A stretch of 64,000 nt of DNA from Paraburkholderia podalyriae (lineage in GTDB: Bacteria; Pseudomonadota; Gammaproteobacteria; Burkholderiales; Burkholderiaceae), in NCBI RefSeq assembly GCF_014397785.1, contig NZ_VZQQ01000023.1:35980-99979 (forward strand). The letters are read 5' to 3'. The notes beneath the pieces are model-generated. The model made no database searches. It was not told the origin of the DNA and worked only from the letters and a program-made list of their open reading frames with translations. Positions 51,878 through 59,998 of this stretch are shown piece by piece. The position numbers were made by a program, and so were the translations under genes. Numbering within the stretch: the first letter of the stretch is position 1; every line of letters begins with the position of its first letter.

Positions 51878-53739
51878 CGCACGACTCCTGGATGGTTTTT
51901 CGGGTTGGCGGAAATGGTCATCTTCTTCACGCCGGGGCTCGTCGACAGCTTTTTGGCCTGGGACTGCGTGACCGGCGCGCTGGGCGCGGCCGGCGCCGAA
52001 TCGTCGGATACGACCATCTGCTTGACGGGCATGTCGGGCGGCACATTCAGCGCGCGCAGCGTATCGCCGACGATGCCCGAGAACACCGGACCCGACACCT
52101 GGCCGCCGAAGTGGCTGCCCGCGGTCGGCTCGTCGACCGACACTGCGACGACGATGCGCGGATTCGGCATCGGCGCCATGCCGACGAACGACGCGCGATA
52201 TTTGGAGTGGTCGTAGCCGTGCGGCCCGTGCTTGTACGCGGTACCGCTCTTACCGCCGACGCGATAGCCGGGCACCGCCGCATCCGGCGACGTGCCTTGC
52301 GGCGACACCACGGTTTCGAGCATCGCGCGCACTTCACGCGCGGTGGTCGGCGAAAAGATCTGCGGACCGGTGGCCGGCTGGTCGCCCGGCGCGTGGAAAA
52401 TCGTCACCGGCATGATTTCGCCGTCGTGCGCGATCGCGGTGTACGCGCGGCCGAGTTGGAACAGCGACACCGACAGGCCGTAGCCGTACGACATCGTCGC
52501 CTGCTCGATGCGGCGCCAGCTCTTCCACGGACGCAGGCGGCCCGCCGCCGCGCCCGGAAAACCGACCTTCGGCGCCTGGCCGAGACCGACGCTGGTATAC
52601 ATGTTCCACATCTCTTCGGGCCGCAGCTGCATCGCGATTTTGGTTGCGCCGATATTGCTCGACTTCTGGATCACGCCGCCGACCGTCAGCACGCCGAAGC
52701 CACTGTCGTCGGTAATCTGCGCGCCGTCGAGTACGAAGTGGCCGTTGCCCGTATCTACCAGTGTAGTCGGCGTCACGCGGTGCAGATCGAGCGCGAGCGA
52801 CACCGTGAACGGCTTCATGATCGAGCCCGGCTCGAATGTGTCGGTCAGGATGCGGTTGCGCAGCTGGTCGCCGGTCAGGTGCGAGCGGTCGTTCGGGTTG
52901 TAGGTCGGGTAGTTGACGAGCGCGAGCACTTCGCCGGTACGTACGTCGATCACCATCGCCGCGCCGGCCTTTGCCCTGGATTTCTCGACGGCCGCTTTCA
53001 GGTTGGTATAGGCGATGTACTGGATCTTGCTGTCGATCGACAGATCGACGTCCTGGCCGTTGTGCGGCACGACCTGCTCGTCCACGTCCTCGATGATGTG
53101 GCCCATCCGGTCCTTGATCACGCGACGGCTGCCCGACATACCCGCGAGCAGCTTCTGGTCGCCGAGCTCGACACCTTCCTGGCCCTCGTCCTCGACGTTC
53201 GTGAAGCCGATCAGGTGAGCGGTGATCTCGCCTTCCGGATAGAAGCGCTTGTATTCGGCGCGCGAGTAAATGCCGGGGATGTCGAGCGCAACGACTTTGT
53301 CGGCGACGTCGACCGGCACCTGGCGCTTCACATAGACGAAGGTCTTGTCTTCCGACAGCTTCGCGCGCAGCTCCTTCGTGGTCATGCCGAGCAGTTTGCC
53401 GAGCGCGTCGAGCTTGTCGGCGCCGAGGTCGTCGGGCACCGATTCGGGAATCGCCCAGATTGCGCGCACCGGCAGACTCGTGGCGAGCACGAGGCCGTTG
53501 CGGTCGAGAATCTTGCCGCGCGTGGCCGGCATGTCGATGCGGCGCTGATAGCGGATTTCGCCCTGCTTCAGATAGAACGCATTGCCCGGGCCCTGAATCC
53601 AGAACGCGCGCGCGGCCAGCGCGACGAACGCCATGAACAGCAGGAACACGACGAGCTTCGAGCGCCACATCGGCAGGCGCACCGACAGAATCGGATTGGC
53701 CGAAAACGCAACGCTCTTGTGGGCCGACGATTTTTTCAT
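51874..53739 (-). CDS. ftsI: septal transpeptidase FtsI (PBP3)
   Basis: FtsI is a class B penicillin-binding protein that cross-links septal peptidoglycan with FtsW (621 residues). It has a short cytoplasmic N-terminus, a single membrane anchor (about 29-45), a pedestal domain, and a transpeptidase domain with SxxK at Ser306 (GSIMKPF), SSN at 360-362 and KSG at 497-499. After the catalytic domain there is a Ser/Ala/Pro- and Lys-rich tail of about 45 residues. The ATG at 53737-53739 overlaps the ftsL stop by 4 bp; longer frames run antisense-like through ftsL. Confidence 0.97.
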   Translation of the reverse strand: MKKSSAHKSVAFSANPILSVRLPMWRSKLVVFLLFMAFVALAARAFWIQGPGNAFYLKQGEIRYQRRIDMPATRGKILDRNGLVLATSLPVRAIWAIPESVPDDLGADKLDALGKLLGMTTKELRAKLSEDKTFVYVKRQVPVDVADKVVALDIPGIYSRAEYKRFYPEGEITAHLIGFTNVEDEGQEGVELGDQKLLAGMSGSRRVIKDRMGHIIEDVDEQVVPHNGQDVDLSIDSKIQYIAYTNLKAAVEKSRAKAGAAMVIDVRTGEVLALVNYPTYNPNDRSHLTGDQLRNRILTDTFEPGSIMKPFTVSLALDLHRVTPTTLVDTGNGHFVLDGAQITDDSGFGVLTVGGVIQKSSNIGATKIAMQLRPEEMWNMYTSVGLGQAPKVGFPGAAAGRLRPWKSWRRIEQATMSYGYGLSVSLFQLGRAYTAIAHDGEIMPVTIFHAPGDQPATGPQIFSPTTAREVRAMLETVVSPQGTSPDAAVPGYRVGGKSGTAYKHGPHGYDHSKYRASFVGMAPMPNPRIVVAVSVDEPTAGSHFGGQVSGPVFSGIVGDTLRALNVPPDMPVKQMVVSDDSAPAAPSAPVTQSQAKKLSTSPGVKKMTISANPKNHPGVVR

Positions 53740-54086
53740 CGCGTGGCTCCGCGACGGGTCGCGACCGGCGCCGAGGCCGGCGCGGAAGTCGGAATGGGGG
53801 CGTCGATCGCCGTCGCGGCACCCGGGGCGAGCGTCAGGTACTGGGTGCGGCCGGTGGTGACCGATTGCATCTTCAGCGAGGCGGTGGCGAGCTGCTCGAT
53901 GCGCGAGGTCTTGGACAGCGCGCTCTGCTGATATTGAAGCTGCGAATAGTCCTGCTGCAGCTGGCGCTCCTGCGACTGCGCGCGCTGCAGCTGAATAAAG
54001 ATCTGACGCTGCTGATTGGTCGCGTTGATGACCGACAAGGCACAGCCCATCACGATGATCAGCAGGAAAATATTGAGGCGGTTCAT
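53736..54086 (-). CDS. ftsL: cell division protein FtsL
   Basis: FtsL is a small bitopic protein (116 residues). It has a membrane segment at the N-terminus (MNRLNIFLLIIVMGCALSVI) and a periplasmic coiled coil (about 25-75, Gln/Leu-rich: LQRAQSQERQLQQDYSQLQ). It forms the FtsQLB complex that activates FtsWI. An Ala/Pro-rich C-terminal tail follows. Overlaps of 4 bp with both ftsI and rsmH show tight coupling. Confidence 0.93.
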   Translation of the reverse strand: MNRLNIFLLIIVMGCALSVINATNQQRQIFIQLQRAQSQERQLQQDYSQLQYQQSALSKTSRIEQLATASLKMQSVTTGRTQYLTLAPGAATAIDAPIPTSAPASAPVATRRGATR

Positions 54087-55024
54087 GGCGCGATCCGCTC
54101 CGCCACACGCATCACGGCAGAACGGGCGCGCGGGTTGTCGGCGACTTCGGCGTCGCTCGCGAATACGCGGCCGATGATTTTCAGCGGAGGGCTCGGCAGG
54201 TCGACCGCGCGGATCGGCAGACGGCGGTCGACCGCCGGCGTGCTCGAGTGCGCCTGCATGAATCGCTTGACGATCCGGTCCTCGAGCGAATGAAAGCTGA
54301 TGACCACCAGCCGCCCCCCTTGCTCCAACAACGACAACGCTGCCTCTAGAACGACTTGCAGCTCCGCAAGCTCTTGATTGACGTGAATCCGTATAGCCTG
54401 AAAGGTGCGGGTTGCCGGGTCCTTGCCCTTCTCACGGGTTTTGACGACGTTAGCCACGATTTGGGCAAGCTCGCCCGTGCTGACGAGAGGCCCAAGACGG
54501 TCGGACTCTGCCCGGCGAGCAACAAGCGCCTTTGCAATCTGAAAAGCAAACCGTTCTTCCCCATAATCTCGTATCACCTCCGTCAATTCCTGCACCGTGG
54601 CCCGCGCGAGCCAGTCAGCCGCGGACTCGCCGCGCGTCGGGTCCATCCGCATGTCGAGCGGGCCGTCGGCGCGGAAGCTGAAGCCCCGCTCCGGATCGTC
54701 GACTTGCGGCGACGATACGCCCAGATCCAGCAACACCCCCGACACACGCCCTACTCCGCGCTCCGCCATCGCGGCGCGCAGTGAAGCAAAACTCTCGTGC
54801 ACGATGGCAAAGCGCGGATCGGCGATCTTCTGCGCCGTCGCGATCGCGAGCGGATCTTTATCGAACGCGATCAGCCGCCCCGCTTCACCGAGCCGCTCCA
54901 GCACGAGGCGGCTATGACCGCCACGGCCGAACGTGCCGTCCACATACGTGCCGTCGGCGCGCGTGACCAGCGCATCGACCGCTTCGTTCAACAGCACCGT
55001 GCGATGCTGCAATTCGTTTCTCAT
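54083..55024 (-). CDS. rsmH: 16S rRNA m4C1402 methyltransferase
   Basis: RsmH (MraW) N4-methylates C1402 in the ribosomal decoding centre using SAM (313 residues). Features: HRTVLLNEAV at the N-terminus, the SAM loop YVDGTFGRGGHS, LLDLGVSSPQVDD, and VISFHSLEDRIVKRF. Two ATGs are possible; the second (55022-55024, MRNELQHRT) matches the family N-terminus and length, while the first (55034-55036) adds four residues. Neither has a strong ribosome binding site, so translation may depend on mraZ, which ends 27 bp upstream. Confidence 0.96.
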   Translation of the reverse strand: MRNELQHRTVLLNEAVDALVTRADGTYVDGTFGRGGHSRLVLERLGEAGRLIAFDKDPLAIATAQKIADPRFAIVHESFASLRAAMAERGVGRVSGVLLDLGVSSPQVDDPERGFSFRADGPLDMRMDPTRGESAADWLARATVQELTEVIRDYGEERFAFQIAKALVARRAESDRLGPLVSTGELAQIVANVVKTREKGKDPATRTFQAIRIHVNQELAELQVVLEAALSLLEQGGRLVVISFHSLEDRIVKRFMQAHSSTPAVDRRLPIRAVDLPSPPLKIIGRVFASDAEVADNPRARSAVMRVAERIAP

Positions 55025-55051
55025 CGCAGGTGCCATATAAATAAGCCGCGA

Positions 55052-55480
55052 TCAGAACGTGAAATCTTTCAACGCGTCGGGCATGCCCTCGGCGATCGCC
55101 GCCTGTTCCTTCGCGGCGTAGATCTGTGCATCCCACAACTCGAAGTGACGGCCCATGCCGAGCAACGTCACTTCTTTCTCTAGCGAGCCAGCCGCGCGCA
55201 ACTCCGGCGACACGAGCACGCGGCCTGCGCCGTCCATATCCACATCCATTGCATTGCCGAGAAAAATGCGCTTCCACCAAGCCGCGTTCATGGGCAGCTT
55301 GTCGACCTTGTCACGGAAGATTTCCCATTCGGGGCGCGGAAAGAGCAACAGGCAGCCGTCCGGGTGCTTGGTGATCGTCACCCGGCCCTCTGCCTGTGTT
55401 TGCAGCGCATCCCGATAACGAGAGGGAATCGACATCCGCCCTTTCGCATCGAGCGTCAGCGCCGACGCCCCTTGGAACAC
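55052..55480 (-). CDS. mraZ: transcriptional regulator MraZ
   Basis: MraZ is the first gene of the dcw cluster and its autoregulator (142 residues). It has two SpoVT/AbrB-like DNA-binding half domains, with the repeated DxxGR motifs (LDAKGRMSIPSRYRDAL and MDGAGRVLVSPELR). In E. coli MraZ represses the cluster promoter by binding phased repeats upstream of its own gene. Four such repeats lie at 55553-55592. Confidence 0.96.
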   Translation of the reverse strand: MFQGASALTLDAKGRMSIPSRYRDALQTQAEGRVTITKHPDGCLLLFPRPEWEIFRDKVDKLPMNAAWWKRIFLGNAMDVDMDGAGRVLVSPELRAAGSLEKEVTLLGMGRHFELWDAQIYAAKEQAAIAEGMPDALKDFTF

Positions 55481-55552
55481 TTCGCTCTCCCCTATTGCGA
55501 CGCCATTTGCGCCGCTCGCCCGGTCCGTGAAAATCTACCCGAAAGTGATGTC

Positions 55553-55592
55553 GGGAACACACAAAAATACACTTTCTCACACTGTCTCCCAC
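55553..55592 (-). promoter_or_regulatory. four 10-bp direct repeats, MraZ operator
   Basis: On the minus strand, four contiguous 10-mers each start with GTG: GTGGGAGACA (55592-55583), GTGTGAGAAA (55582-55573), GTGTATTTTT (55572-55563) and GTGTGTTCCC (55562-55553). The 10-bp phase and GTGGGA-like core match MraZ boxes. The first repeat overlaps the -10 element of the dcw promoter. Confidence 0.75.
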
Positions 55593-55619
55593 TTTAGAGT
55601 AACGCTAATCATGGGTCAA
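55591..55619 (-). promoter_or_regulatory. dcw cluster promoter (Pmra)
   Basis: On the minus strand: TTGACC (55619-55614), an exact 17-bp spacer, then TAAAGT (55596-55591). Transcription would begin near 55584, inside the MraZ repeats, about 105 nt before mraZ. Confidence 0.7.
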
Positions 55620-55937
55620 GGGAGCGGCCCGCTTTTCGAGCGGATTTTGTTTGCTAGAACAAGGACTTAGCGCGACTCCTTCACGTCCCGGATAAAACGG
55701 AAAATCGTTATAAATGAACGAGCTAGTGCAACTTGTGAAGGTAATACGTGAAAAGTGCGAGGAAACAGCACGGATTGAAAGAGATCGTTAAGGACGTCTG
55801 GAAGGGAAAAGATGGCGTTGCGGGGACGGATGACGAACGGCGCGCGCGGCGCCGTCCCACTTGCGAAGAAAGCGTTCAGCGACAGTGCTGGCGATACATG
55901 CGGTGCTCCGGTCGGCGCAGCAAAGCGTCAGACAGGC

Positions 55938-56576
55938 TCATATGTAATAAGCGGTGCGCGTCATTACCTTCGACATCGCGCGCATCAACGCACGCGCCGG
56001 AAACGGCAACTCGATGCCGCCCGCGTCCATCGCGGCCTTGCCGTGCCGCGCTTCATCGACGCGCATCTGCTCGACGATCGCGCGCGATTCATGGTCCGCG
56101 ACCGGCAACTGATCGAGATGACTGTCGAGATGCTGCTCGACCTGACGCTCCGTTTCGGCCATGAAGCCGAGACTCACGCGATCGCCGAGACGTCCCGCGG
56201 CGAGACCGATCGCGAGCGCGCCGGTGTACCACAGCGGATTGAGCAGACTCGGACGCGAGTCGAGCGCTTCGAGGCGTTTGGCGGTCCACGCCAGATGATC
56301 TTCTTCTTCCGATGCGGCGTGATCGAACATGGCGCGCAATGAAGGCGAGTCGGTGGCGAGTTTCTGCGCCTGGTAAAGCGCCTGCGCGCACACTTCGCCG
56401 ACGTGGTTCACACGCATCAAACCCGCCGCATGCGCGCGCTCCGCGGGCGAGAGTTCGGACGCCTCGGCCGTCGCCGCGGAGGTCTGCGCAAGCGGCAGCG
56501 GACGGCTCATCCGCGAGACTCCGGTCAGTGAGCGTAAACCCCGATCAAACTCGCCAATCAACTCGTCCAGCAACAT
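55938..56576 (-). CDS. coq7: 2-polyprenyl-3-methyl-6-methoxy-1,4-benzoquinone hydroxylase (Coq7)
   Basis: Coq7 is a di-iron monooxygenase for a late ubiquinone hydroxylation (212 residues). It has ferritin-like helices carrying the iron ligands in VNHVGEVCAQALYQAQ, EEEDHLAW and MRVDEARHG. The Coq7 form replaces UbiF in many alpha- and betaproteobacteria. The ATG at 56574-56576 has AGGGAG 7 nt upstream, which decides the start. The side chain is made by IspB, encoded at 18.6 kb. Confidence 0.95.
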   Translation of the reverse strand: MLLDELIGEFDRGLRSLTGVSRMSRPLPLAQTSAATAEASELSPAERAHAAGLMRVNHVGEVCAQALYQAQKLATDSPSLRAMFDHAASEEEDHLAWTAKRLEALDSRPSLLNPLWYTGALAIGLAAGRLGDRVSLGFMAETERQVEQHLDSHLDQLPVADHESRAIVEQMRVDEARHGKAAMDAGGIELPFPARALMRAMSKVMTRTAYYI

Positions 56577-56880
56577 AAAGCGCTCCCTGATTCGACAACC
56601 GCCGCAGGGTTCAGGAAGGTCCGTGCGACAAGGCCTTGCGACGCGAAACTCGCTTCCGGCAAGCACGAATCCGCATGAAACGGGCGGTTAATTTCGGATT
56701 CTAGACCATGTTGCGTAAACGAAACAGCAGCCTTCCGGCGCGGCTCCTTTTTCTTTGTGCCATGTATGCCTTTTGTTACATTACGTGGCAACTTCTCGCG
56801 AAGTTGGACAAGCAAGGACGTCAGCACTAACTAAATATTTCGCCTTGTACAAAAGATTCGTATTCCTTGGAGATCATTCG
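56577..56880. other. 304-bp upstream region of the porin gene
   Basis: This gap between divergent coq7 and the porin gene holds no gene. A perfect 7-bp palindrome with 4-nt loop (56789-56806) and a possible -35/-10 pair (TTGGAC near 56804, TAACTA 18 bp further) lie about 50-90 bp before the porin start. Confidence 0.45.
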
Positions 56881-58050
56881 ATGAAAAAGTCGCTTCTCGC
56901 TCTCGCAGCCTTGGGCGCGTTCGCAGGCGTCGCTCATGCTCAGAGCAGCGTGACCCTGTACGGCATCGTTGACGTTGGTATCAATATGAACACCAACTCG
57001 GGTGGTAAGCATCTGTACAACATGTCCAGCGGTGTCCTGCAAGGCTCGCGTTTCGGCCTGCGTGGCACTGAAGATCTGGGCGGCGGTCTGAAGGCCCTGT
57101 TCGTGTTGGAAAACGGCTTTGACACGACGAACGGCAAGCTCGGTCAAGGCGGCCTGATGTTCGGTCGTCAGGCATACGTCGGTCTGTCGAGCCACTTCGG
57201 CACGGTCACGCTGGGTCGTCAGTACGATTCCGTCGTCGACTACGTGGGTCCGTTCGAATCGGGTGATCAGTGGGGCGGCTACATCGCCGCTCACCCGGGC
57301 GACATCGACAACTTCAACAACGCGTATCGCACCAACAACACGGTCAAGTACACGAGCGCGAACTACGGCGGCCTGACGTTCGGCGGCACGTATAGCTTCG
57401 GCGGCCAGGCAGGCAACTTCTCCGGCAACCAGATCTGGTCGTTGGGTGCAGGCTATAACAACGGTCCGCTGCAATTGGGCGTTGGTTACCTGAACGCACG
57501 TACGCCGGCAGCGACGGGTGGTCTGTTCAACAACGGCGGCACGACGACCGCCGCTGCTGCTGCTGTGACGACCCCGGTCTACGCTGGCTTCGCATCGGCT
57601 AACACGTACCAGGTCATCGGCGCGGGCGGTGCTTACACGTTTGGCGCGGCAACCATCGGCCTGACGTATTCGAACATCCAGTTCGGCAACCTCGGCAAGA
57701 CCTACGCGTCGCCGTTCACTGGCCAGAAGGCAACGTTCAACAACGGCGAAATCAACTTCAAGTATCAGTTGACCCCGGCACTGCTGGTCGGCGCGGCGTA
57801 TGACTACACGCGCGGCACGCAGATCGAAGGCAACTCGCGTGCTCAGTACCATCAGGGCGCACTGGGCGTGGACTACTTCCTGTCCAAGCGTACCGACGTG
57901 TACCTGGTCGGCGTGTACCAGCACGCTCTGGGCGACACGGTCAACACAGCGGGCCAGGTGGTCACGGCAACGGCCGCCATCAACGGCCTGACCGGTTCGA
58001 CGACCAACAACCAGTTCACGGCTCGCATCGGTATCCGCCACAAGTTCTAA
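56881..58050 (+). CDS. general porin (Burkholderia OmpC-like)
   Basis: This is a trimeric outer membrane beta-barrel porin (389 residues). The signal peptide is MKKSLLALAALGAFAGVAHA (1-20). The mature N-terminus QSSVTLYGIVDVG and the C-terminal phenylalanine (ARIGIRHKF) are the Burkholderia porin pattern. Gly/Asn/Tyr-rich alternating strands run throughout, and FGRQAYVGLSSHFGTVTLGRQ forms part of the constriction-loop region. It passes small hydrophilic solutes. Codon choice appears more biased than in its neighbours, in keeping with high expression. A terminator follows at once. Confidence 0.95.
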   Translation: MKKSLLALAALGAFAGVAHAQSSVTLYGIVDVGINMNTNSGGKHLYNMSSGVLQGSRFGLRGTEDLGGGLKALFVLENGFDTTNGKLGQGGLMFGRQAYVGLSSHFGTVTLGRQYDSVVDYVGPFESGDQWGGYIAAHPGDIDNFNNAYRTNNTVKYTSANYGGLTFGGTYSFGGQAGNFSGNQIWSLGAGYNNGPLQLGVGYLNARTPAATGGLFNNGGTTTAAAAAVTTPVYAGFASANTYQVIGAGGAYTFGAATIGLTYSNIQFGNLGKTYASPFTGQKATFNNGEINFKYQLTPALLVGAAYDYTRGTQIEGNSRAQYHQGALGVDYFLSKRTDVYLVGVYQHALGDTVNTAGQVVTATAAINGLTGSTTNNQFTARIGIRHKF

Positions 58051-58076
58051 TAAGTCGTCAATACGCAGTTTGTCTC

Positions 58077-58102
58077 AAGGCGCCTTCGGGCGCCTTTTTT
58101 TA
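58077..58102 (+). terminator. porin gene terminator
   Basis: Arms aaggcgcc (58077-58084) and ggcgcctt (58089-58096) around the stable loop ttcg, followed by a run of T. It lies 27 nt after the porin stop. Confidence 0.92.
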
Positions 58103-58125
58103 TGCGCGGGTTTTAAGAGGGGCAA

Positions 58126-58162
58126 CAAAAAGCCCGGCGCACTTTCGTACGCCGGGCTTTTC
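58126..58162 (-). terminator. terminator of the acyl-CoA ligase gene
   Basis: Perfect 9-bp-plus GC-rich arms (agcccggcg and its complement) flank a 10-nt loop with A and T runs on either side. It lies 14 nt beyond the minus-strand gene's stop and may also back up the porin terminator. Confidence 0.85.
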
Positions 58163-58175
58163 ATTCCTTGCTCGC

Positions 58176-59849
58176 TCAAGCCCGGCCGTCGCGCAGTTCG
58201 CGGCGCAGAATCTTGCCGACATTGCTCTTCGGCAGCTCGGTGCGGAATTCGACGACCTTGGGCCGCTTGTAGCCGGTCAGCTGCGTTTTGCAGTACGCGA
58301 AGATCTGTTCGTCGGTCAGCGACGGATCCTTCTTCACGACGAACAGCTTCACTGCCTCGCCCGAATGCTGATCGGGCACGCCGACCGCCGCGACCTCGAA
58401 CACGCCCGGCAGCTTTGCGACGACGTCCTCGACTTCATTCGGATACACGTTGAAGCCGGACACCAGAATCATGTCCTTCTTGCGATCGACGATCTTCACG
58501 AAGCCGTCCGCGCTCATGATGCCGACGTCGCCCGATTTGAAGAAGCCATCCGCCGTCATCACCTTGGCGGTTTCGTCGGGCCGGTTCCAGTAGCCCGCCA
58601 TCACCTGCGGGCCGCGGATGCAGATCTCGCCGGGCTGACCGGGCGGCACTTCGTTGCCTTCGTCGTCGCGGATCGAGACTTCGGTCGACGGCAGCGGCAG
58701 GCCGATCGTGCCGTTGTATTCGGTGGCGGTGACGGGATTGCAGGTCACGCAAGGCGACGTTTCCGACAGCCCGTAGCCCTCGACGATCGGCGTGCGCGTC
58801 AGCTCGAACCAGCGCTTCGCGACCGCCTCCTGCACCGCCATGCCGCCGCCGTTCGCGGTCAGCAGCTTCGAGAAGTCGAGCTTGTGGAAGTCGGGGCTGT
58901 TCAACATCGCGTTGTAAAGCGTGTTGACCGCGGGAATCGTCGTGATCGCATACCCCTCGAGCGACTTGATCATGCCGGGAATATCGCGCGGATTCGGAAT
59001 CAGCACTCCGAGACCACCGGTGCGGATCGTCAGCAGCCCGCACACGGTCAGCGCGAACACGTGATATAGCGGCAGTGCGACGACCGTGATGAACTGATCG
59101 ATATCCGTGCGGTTTGCGCGCACCGGATTGAGCCAGACCTCCGACTGCAGCACATTCGCGATCAGGTTCCGGTGCAGCAGCGTCGCGCCCTTGGCCACGC
59201 CGGTGGTGCCGCCCGTGTATTGCAGAAACGCGATGTCGTCGGGCCCCTGCCGGACCGGCTCGAACGTCAGGCGCGCGCCCTCCGAGACCGCGTCGTTGAA
59301 CCTGACGTGCCCGGGCAGACTCCACGTCGGCACCATCTTCTTTACCTTGCGCACGACGAAGTTCACGACCGGGCCTTTGATGCCCATCAGGTCGCCCATC
59401 GCCGCGACGACCACATGCCTGATCGGCGTATTGCGCACGATTGCCTGCAAGGTCCCCGCGAAATTCTCGAGCAGGATAATCGCTTCAGTGCCGCTGTCCT
59501 TCAGTTGATGTTCGAGTTCGCGCGGCGTGTACAGCGGATTCACATTCACGACCACATAGCCCGCGCGCAGAATCGCGGCGATCGCGACCGGATACTGCAG
59601 CACGTTCGGCATCATGATCGCGACACGCGCGCCGCGCACAAGCCCCTTCGACTGCAGCCACGCCGCGAGATTGCGCGAAAGTTCGTCGAGTTCACCGTAG
59701 CTTATCTGCTTTCCCATGCACACGAACGCCGGCTTCGCGCGGTGTTCGCGAAAGGCTTCGTCGAGCAACTCGGCCACCGACGAATAGCGTGTCGGGTCGA
59801 TCTCTGCGGGAACGCCGGGCGGATAAGATTTCAGCCAGATTTTCTCCAT
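58176..59849 (-). CDS. fadD: long-chain fatty acid--CoA ligase
   Basis: This is an AMP-forming acyl-CoA synthetase (557 residues) activating fatty acids for beta-oxidation or lipid synthesis. It has the P-loop motif YTGGTTGVAKGATLLH, the A5-type motif GYGLSETSPCVTCNP, the A8 region SGFNVYPNEVEDVV and the C-terminal catalytic lysine region LPKSNVGKILRRELR. The start MEKIWLKSYPPGVPAEI is the usual FadD start in this group and has CAGGAG upstream. Several paralogues are usual in these genomes, so chain-length preference is not settled. Confidence 0.93.
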   Translation of the reverse strand: MEKIWLKSYPPGVPAEIDPTRYSSVAELLDEAFREHRAKPAFVCMGKQISYGELDELSRNLAAWLQSKGLVRGARVAIMMPNVLQYPVAIAAILRAGYVVVNVNPLYTPRELEHQLKDSGTEAIILLENFAGTLQAIVRNTPIRHVVVAAMGDLMGIKGPVVNFVVRKVKKMVPTWSLPGHVRFNDAVSEGARLTFEPVRQGPDDIAFLQYTGGTTGVAKGATLLHRNLIANVLQSEVWLNPVRANRTDIDQFITVVALPLYHVFALTVCGLLTIRTGGLGVLIPNPRDIPGMIKSLEGYAITTIPAVNTLYNAMLNSPDFHKLDFSKLLTANGGGMAVQEAVAKRWFELTRTPIVEGYGLSETSPCVTCNPVTATEYNGTIGLPLPSTEVSIRDDEGNEVPPGQPGEICIRGPQVMAGYWNRPDETAKVMTADGFFKSGDVGIMSADGFVKIVDRKKDMILVSGFNVYPNEVEDVVAKLPGVFEVAAVGVPDQHSGEAVKLFVVKKDPSLTDEQIFAYCKTQLTGYKRPKVVEFRTELPKSNVGKILRRELRDGRA

Positions 59850-59998
59850 GCTGCAGCGTCTCCTGAATTATTTTCGAATGGTCGTGCTAAAAGCGAATCG
59901 TAGCATGGCATATTGCGGCCAATGGCCAAAGCGATGAGGTTAGACGGCGGCCTCGAACTCGTCAGGCTGGTCGCCAGCTTCAAGGTGCGGCGCGGTTT

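Larger units (their letters stand above)
55481..55937. other. 457-bp gap between mraZ and coq7
   Basis: The left part (55553-55619) holds the dcw promoter and MraZ operator. The right part is AT-richer than the surroundings. It contains a plus-strand TATAAA-like element near 55711 and a short open frame starting GTG at 55748 that then runs antisense through coq7. I find no convincing gene or small RNA in it. Confidence 0.5.

Noticed and set aside
55748..56164. Plus-strand open frame starting GTG upstream of and opposite coq7
   Set aside because: Most of it is antisense to coq7; only about 60 residues lie in free sequence and they match nothing I know.
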